Assembly (NCBI RefSeq): GCF_000143415.4
Contig: NW_003314262.1
Coordinates: 3,034,519-3,098,518, forward strand
Source: Selaginella moellendorffii
Lineage: Eukaryota; Streptophyta; Lycopodiopsida; Selaginellales; Selaginellaceae
Length of the DNA stretch: 64,000 nt
Direction of reading: 5' to 3'
Part shown: positions 57,755-64,000 of the stretch, in pieces
Position numbering within the stretch: position 1 is the stretch's first letter
How the letters are laid out: each line of letters starts with the position of its first letter
Program-made: the position numbers and the translations under genes
Notes under the pieces: model-generated
Database searches by the model: none
The model's input: only the letters and a program-made list of their open reading frames with translations
Told to the model about the DNA's origin: nothing

Positions 57755-59374
57755 TGTAAGTGACTAAATTTTTCCATTCTACTTTAGTCACTTAACCACA
57801 CCTCTGCCCACTTAGAGGAGTCTCATTCCCAACCTCCATAAGTCCCACTCAGGACTTAGGGCTTGTTAGCCCTGAGAATGGCATCCATGCCACTCAACCT
57901 TTGCACTTGGTCCTAGTGCTCCATGTGTTCGGTCCCATGACCGACACCCCAAGGTACCACCGACATATCAGCCCGTTACACTAAAGCCATGCCCCTTTAC
58001 CTTGGTCACACCAGTGGTCTAACACCACCTGCATCACCATCCTATCTCTCAAGGATTGGGCCATCCGTCCATGAGTGATCGTTCCAGATCCACTCCTTAG
58101 CATCCTTAGGATGCCCACAGGCATGGGGAATAGCCTTCCCCAATATCCCTTTTTCGGTCTTCACCAAGTCCCTTTCTGCCCATGGCCGTATTCGCCAACA
58201 CTGCCCCTGAATCGAGGCCCACAGGCCCGACCACTAAGTCCCACGGTCCTCTGGGACTTCCTCACCACTCGACTGTATCCTTGGTCACTACACTAGAGGA
58301 CTACTCCTCTTCCTTTCCACAGTCTGGGCTTTTGGGACAACATTTCGGAACACCGTGGCCCTACGCGGGCCTCATGGGTACTCTCCCTGCCTTCCGCCTT
58401 TGGGTGCTCTAGCCATGGGCTTAGAGTGAGGTTCCGTTGAGCCACACCAGGTATCCAAGTAGGTAGTGCCACCCACACTTGGATTGGGAGCATCGGTCAG
58501 TCGATCTCCCGAGGGAACTAGAGCCGGCTCTTGAACACTTCACCAAGCTACCCCGCTTGTCGGCTCCTATTCACTCTAGTCTTAGACTTCCCAGTGGTCA
58601 GTTCATCACCCAACACTGGGTATGGCCTTCCTGGGCCAAACTGGCCTTTCCTGGGCTAAACTGGCCTTTCCTGGCCAAATTGGCTCCACTGGGCTTCAAC
58701 CCCCACACTCTCCCTACTATACTTTTGGAACCCCCCGCAGCCCCCCCCCCCCCCCCGACGATCGCTTTGGGCTTTCACCCAACTGCCTGTATTAGTATTC
58801 GGACTCGAACTTGGGCTCAAACTCGAACTCGAACTCGGTCTTGGTCCCGGTTTCGGACTCAGACTCGGTCTCGGTCTCGGTTCCATCTCAGACTCCATCT
58901 CGGACTTCATCTCGGGTCCATCTTGGACTCCATCTCGGACTCCATCTCGGGTCCATCTCGAACTCCACTTCGGACTCCATCTCGCTTCCATCTCAGACTC
59001 CATCTCGGACTCCATCTCGGGTCCATCTCGGACTCCACTTCGGACTCCGTCTTGGGTCCATCTCGGACTCCACTTCGGACTCCATCTCGGGTCCATCTCG
59101 GACTCCATCTCGGGTCCATCTCAGACTCCATCTTGGACTCCATCTCGGACTCCATCTTGGACTCCATCTCAGGTCCCTTTTTTGGAGCCTTGCTTATTGG
59201 TTGCCTCGTGCTCACTCCTCGAGCACTTTGTTGGGAGTTCCACTCCCGCTCTCGACCTTCTAAGTCAGAGCTTTTAGTCCAAACGTGTTATGCTCGTTTG
59301 GCTTTCGCTTCGGCCACTACTATGTGGCGCCCTTTCCGGCTCCACTTTGGGGCCTAGGGATTTTGTGTCTCACA
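57755..59374 (-). repeat. Solo LTR with intact 5-bp target duplication
   Basis: It begins TGTAAGTGACTAAA and ends GTGTCTCACA on the plus strand, 1,620 bp. It is flanked on both sides by ATCTC (57750-57754 and 59375-59379). The minisatellite lies at about 58860-59180 and a 16-bp poly-C run at about 58741. Gypsy protease-region sequence continues on either side, which fixes the boundaries. Confidence 0.9.
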
Positions 59375-59519
59375 ATCTCTTATTATTCTTTCCATATTAG
59401 TTGATACAGTTTTGAGTTTATCTTCTATTACTCGATCTATTGCCACACATTGCCATCTACATTTGTGTCATGCGGCAAAGCCAATTTTCATTTTTTATGG
59501 CAATTGCACAGAATGAGGT

Positions 59520-60960
59520 GTACCTAATTGTGCATGTGGGCGATTTTGAGCTTGAGTTATAGCCATTGTAGGTAATGCCAAATCAAGTTTTTTACCTCAT
59601 CCTTGGTATGGATTGGTTGCATTGCAATTATGCCAAGTGTGACTTTGAGGCTTCTCCTCTTTGTATTATACTTTTTTATATTTTATCCATTCTTCTCACT
59701 TTTGTACTTCTTCATCCCTTTACTTTTACCTCTGCTTCCATTACTTTTATTTTTCCATTACTACCTCTTATATTTCTATCTTGTTCCACTCTTTCTTTTT
59801 TTGATCCTTCTAACGGTCTTTGTGTTGTAGCAGTTAACCAACTCATAAAGAAGTATGTCAATCTCTTTGAATTTGACGTATTGTTTAGGGTTAAGATTGC
59901 CACACATCATCCAAATCTAATTAGGGATGCTCATCTAATCAATGTTCCTATTCATCGTCGGTCACCCAAAAAGATCAAGATTTTACATACAAATATATAA
60001 GAGATGTTGGAAAAGGGTGTTACTCAAAAGTTATAAAATCCTTAAGTATGTGAACTTCATCTTATGATAAAGCCTGATGAGAGTATTCATTTTTGCATCG
60101 ACTATCATCCGTTAAATGAAATGATAATCCCAAATATGTACCCTCTTCCTCACACTACTGATCTCTTGGATTGTCTAAAGAGAAGTCATTAATTCACCAA
60201 GTTAGATCTTGCTTATGGGTACTAACAAGTACTAATAGCCAAAGAAGATATTCCTAAGACTGTTTTTCGTCACTATTTGATTTATACAAGTTATTAGTGA
60301 TTCCATTTAGTTTGAACAATACTCTAGTGACTTTCCAGCAAATGATGGACAAGGTTCTTTATGATATGCTGGAGATGATTATTGACTTCATTGATGATGT
60401 CTTGATACACTCGAAGGGGACATGGGAGGAACACATCCGTGATGTTTGTAAAGTGTTATATCAGCTACAGGAAGTTGGTTTAAAGCTAAAACGGTCAAAA
60501 TGCATGTTTGGGTTCAAGGACATGACTTATCTTGGGCACTGTATTTCTTATGAGAGTTTGCAAGTTGATTATGACAAACTTATGGTTGTTCTAAAATTCC
60601 TTACTCCAAAGTGTGTGAATGATGTATAGTGCTTTTTGGGCAAGATGCAATATCTTGGTCATTTTGTAAATCATCTTTTTCATCACATTGCATCATTGCA
60701 AGCATTGTTGAAATCATCAACATCATTTTTCATCTGGCCTACGGACTGTGAGTAGGTGTTCATGGATCTCAAGGAGCTATTAACGACTTTTCCAATTTTA
60801 GCATATCCTAACTACATTTGTTACTGCCATTATTTTATTATTGAAGTGAAAGAACCTAGTTGGTTATACTACTTAGTGGGCTTTGAAATTTCAAATATAT
60901 GATTTTGATACTAGGGAGTTTTGATATTGTTCATGCCCTTTCTCGAGCTCCTCTTCCTTT
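59520..60960 (+). pseudogene. Gypsy protease, reverse transcriptase and RNase H remnant
   Basis: Protease ends at VFYLILGMDWLHCNYAKC (59590-59640). Reverse transcriptase shows the FCIDYHPLNEM-type motif near 60095, LVTFQQMMDKVL at 60325 and the catalytic FIDDVLIHSKGTWEEHI at 60390. Several stops interrupt it, including at about 60000 and 60628. Confidence 0.85.
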
Positions 60961-61329
60961 TTTACTTTCTTCTCATGTTTCTGACAAACTTGTTGTTCCA
61001 GTATCTATGGATTTTCTAGACAAGGATTCTATGCTATTGGCGATTGCTATACTTGATATTTAGTGTCCAAAAGGTGTAGAGCAAGATCTACCTTCTCTTG
61101 ATGAGGTTCGCAAGGCTCAAAAGATTGAACCATAGATTCAAAGGCTTCAAAATGGGTTTGAGAATTTTGCATCACTTGCTGATAACTTATAGTTCTGGCA
61201 TTTATATTCTCAATATCACTTTAAAGACAGCCTTCTTTATTTTGTGGGGACAGATCCTGATATTCATTTATAGCTTATGGTGCCTTCAATATTTATTCCA
61301 CAGTTTCTTATGCTTATCATGATTCTCTT

Positions 61330-61924
61330 GTTCTATGTGGGCATATAGGACATCATCATATGATCAAGAAGCTACATAAGTTTTTCTATTAGCCGGAGAT
61401 GTGACATGATATTATCCGATATGTGTGTAATTGTGTTTGGTGCTAAGCTCGTAATACTCCCCCTCATGCTGCGAAAGGATGGTTGAAGTCAATTGCAATT
61501 TCTCATCTGTTTGAGTTGATGGTATTTGATCTTATGGGACTTTTTCCTTAATCGACTATTGGCAATGAGTATGTTATTATTACTTTTTACTACTTGACTT
61601 GTTGGGTGGAAGTTGGTGCTTTTGTTAATGCCTTTGCAACTACTGTTAGATACTTCTCCCTCAATTGAATAGTGTTCTAGCATTCTTGTTTGGAGCGAAT
61701 TCTTTCAGATAATAATCCCGTATTTATGGCTAAGGAATTTCATGTTTTGACATCTTAGTTGGGGATGCACCACACTTTCACGAGTGTTTATCATCCACAA
61801 TTAGACACTTTGGTGGAATGGCTCGTTCGGACATTCAAAGGGATTATCGTGAAGTATGTGAACTTTCAATATTCAGATTGGAATGGTTATTTATCGTCTC
61901 TTCTATATGCATATGTCACAGGGG
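61330..61924 (+). pseudogene. Gypsy integrase remnant
   Basis: A zinc-binding HHCC-like region (HHHMIKKLHKFFY, then CNCVWC) is at 61345-61445. Core-like sequence follows with LFELMVFDLMG and MHHTFTSVYHPQLDTLVEWL at 61759-61820. It ends abruptly at the LTR fragment. Confidence 0.75.
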
Positions 61925-62462
61925 TGTATATAAGCAACTAAATTTTCCATTCTACTTCAGTCATTTAACCACAACTTTGACCACTTGGAGAAATCTCACT
62001 CACAACTTCTATAAGTCCTATTTTGGACTTGGGGCTTGTTAACCCCGAGAATGGCATCCTTGCCACTCAACCTCTGCACTTAGTCCGAGTGCTCCATGTG
62101 TCCAATCCCATGACCGACACCTAAAGGTACCACCAACATATCAGCCCGTTGCACTAAGGCCATGCTCATTCACCTTTGCTATACTATTGGTCCAACACTA
62201 ACCATATCACAGTCCTATCTCTCAAAAACTAGGCCATCCGTCCATGAGTGGTCATCCCAAATCCACTCCTTAGCATCCTTAGGATACTTGCAGACATGGG
62301 GAACAGCCTTCCCCAATATCCCTTTTACAGTCTCCACCAAGTCCCAAGTTTCGTCCATGGCTGTGTTCGCCAGCACTGCCACTAGGTCAACGCTCACAGG
62401 CCCGACCACTAAGTCCCACTGTCCTCTAGGACTTTCTCACCACGTGACCATATCCTTAGTCA
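61925..62462 (-). repeat. LTR fragment, inner 538 bp
   Basis: It is colinear with 32580-33113 and stops at the same TTAGTCA. Its left end has a 4-bp insertion (TGTATATAAG). Confidence 0.75.
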
Positions 62463-64000
62463 TCATATATCTGTCACTCCTGGATCAATCTCTCCCAGAC
62501 ATTGGAGGTACTTGATCAGACTCTTCGGGCCCTGCCTTGGGGCACTTACATGAATCCTCTTCCACTCCCCAGGAAACAAGCTTGAGATCCACATCTTTCT
62601 TAGTAGTCCCAATTGACATGCATCATGCATACTGTGTTGATGCCCGTGCTGCTCCGGTCACACAGCCCCCCAAAGTCCCTGGTGGAAAGACACCAGGAAC
62701 TCTTGAGAGTGCTGGAACTTCATGAAAATCTCCTGCTCGTTGTGCTCGTGGTCGATGATGTCTCGTATGGCAGTAGCTCAAAGTCCTGTAAAAATGTACG
62801 GTGAGAGTAAGCCCTAGATGGGGAAAGATCTTCCCGGCGCCATTCTTATCTTCACGATCCCCAGGTATGAATGAGGAGTGGGTACCGTTAAATCCTTGCC
62901 ATGCCGAAATAACAACTTCTTTGGCATGGATGTGGTAGACATCAGAGTTCGATCCAAACAATTGATCTCTTACATGGAGATCTATAACAACGTCAACTAC
63001 ATGTAATCTTCATCAGGTTAAAGTCCAGGTATTTGTGTGTTGGTACTAATAGCTTGTGATGCAGAAAGACCAGCTGGCAGAAGGAAATATACGAATTGGC
63101 AGTCGTTTAAGTACCACGAAGACGATTGTTTTCTGACTGAAAATCCTCCACCTTTCTGTTAAAAATCTCGCTATTGCTATCGAGTAGCACAATTAGCTTT
63201 CTAGTCTTTTCCATTGTTGGAAAAAAGACGAATCCAAGCATTCAAAGTAAGAAGTCTGATTCAAACAAGCTCGGTCCGTCGGATTTTACACAGGGTGTGT
63301 ACTCTGACGTAGACGGAGCTGCTTGGTCTTCTGTGTTTAAAGTTGCCCAGACGTCATCGAGTTCTTGGTTTAGGCGCGTCCATGCATCTTTATTGGCAAC
63401 ATTTGGTTTGTCCTTGGTCGTTGTTTGTTGTAAGTCACGAGAATGCAAAGGAATGACACCTCCGGTGTACTTTGAACATCCCAAAGATCATCAGCATTCT
63501 TTTGGAGAAGGGACTCAAATGTAAGGGTGTCACTATCCCGCCTAGTAGAGATTCGAGAGTTGTCCAAACGTGTTAAAGGGCTCCGAAAGCATTCAGAAAA
63601 GCTAGCAAATAAATACACATAAAACAATGCGTCCAAAATCCTGTTGCGCGGAAAAAATAATTCATGAAAATAACATAAAAAACCGGGGTCAAACCCCTTC
63701 GAATGATCATCTCGAGCTGCTGAACTTAAGACTAGTGTCTACAAAAACAGAAAAGAAAAGAAATAAAACATTTCTTCCAAATAAAATTGCATGAGAGACA
63801 GATGCAACTGCGCCTCCCTCCGACACGAAAACATTGTACAATACTTTGGAACACAAAAAGTAAGGCGCTTACACGGTTTAGGAGGTGATGCCATACCTCA
63901 TTGACGTGCACGCATATTACAACTCTCGAAGAAAATTGAAGTGTTCCCTTTGTTTCGTCTGTGTGCATCTGAAACAAATTATACGAAACTTAGGCACTGA
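62463..64000. other. Unassigned non-repetitive region, possible minus-strand exons
   Basis: Two minus-strand stretches look protein-like but match nothing I know. One (about 62810-62990) reads HIHAKEVVISAWQGFNG and HSSFIPGDREDKNGAGKIF. The other (about 63242-63410) reads TRLNQELDDVWATLN and an acidic end, with a possible intron before it. Open frames continue in more than one phase downstream, so exon structure could not be settled. No repeat-family match was seen after 62462. Confidence 0.3.

Larger units (their letters stand above)
56300..61924 (+). mobile_element. Degenerate Ty3/gypsy retrotransposon
   Basis: Gag, protease, reverse transcriptase, RNase H and integrase remnants follow in the Ty3/gypsy order on the plus strand. 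The body is interrupted by a solo LTR at 57755-59374 and ends against an LTR fragment at 61925. No intact LTR pair of its own was recognised. Confidence 0.8.

Noticed and set aside
63670-63710. tRNA-like ggggtcaaacccc stem
   Set aside because: No acceptor, D or anticodon arms can be placed around it.

Overview
The window looks like nuclear DNA of a non-seed vascular plant, most like a Selaginella-type lycophyte. Genes have very short introns (mostly 50-75 bp), sit tightly packed and often divergent, and encode plant families (EPSIN, tryptophan-pathway PAI, MYB3R, P-type PPR, COV1-like, receptor-like kinase). A homologue of the centriole protein CEP120 is present, which fits a plant with flagellated sperm and does not fit a flowering plant. 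The species is inferred, not proven.

Layout. 1-23.4 kb is a gene island: a Pro/Gln-rich protein N-terminus (-), an unrecognised 384-aa protein (-), EPSIN (+), decayed copies of an RNA-binding-protein gene (+), PAI (-), a decayed CEP120 fragment (+), an RRM/zinc-knuckle RNA-binding protein (-), CEP120-like (+), MYB3R (-), UBA5 (-), MFAP1 (+) and a 987-aa PPR protein (-). 23.4-42.5 kb is AT-rich and full of transposons: a lectin-like pseudogene, a PIF/Harbinger DNA transposon split by an LTR element, a solo LTR and a Ty3/gypsy remnant. 42.5-48.6 kb is a second island with a receptor-like kinase (+) and a COV1-like membrane protein (-). 48.6-62.5 kb is again nested Ty3/gypsy debris with solo LTRs, including a large head-to-head palindrome. 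62.5-64 kb is non-repetitive but unassigned.

Themes. Three gene pairs are divergent over short promoters (unknown/EPSIN, RRM-zinc knuckle/CEP120, UBA5/MFAP1), and telo-box motifs (AAACCCTAA-like) recur near start codons. The genes are mainly housekeeping: clathrin trafficking, tryptophan synthesis, UFMylation, splicing, G2/M transcription and organelle RNA processing. Most notable are the short CEP120-like gene, the rearranged duplication of its neighbourhood (including the promoter now shared with PAI), AACGG mitotic elements upstream of MYB3R, and an LTR family carrying a terminal hairpin and a large internal minisatellite. No CRISPR array, rRNA or convincing tRNA gene was seen.
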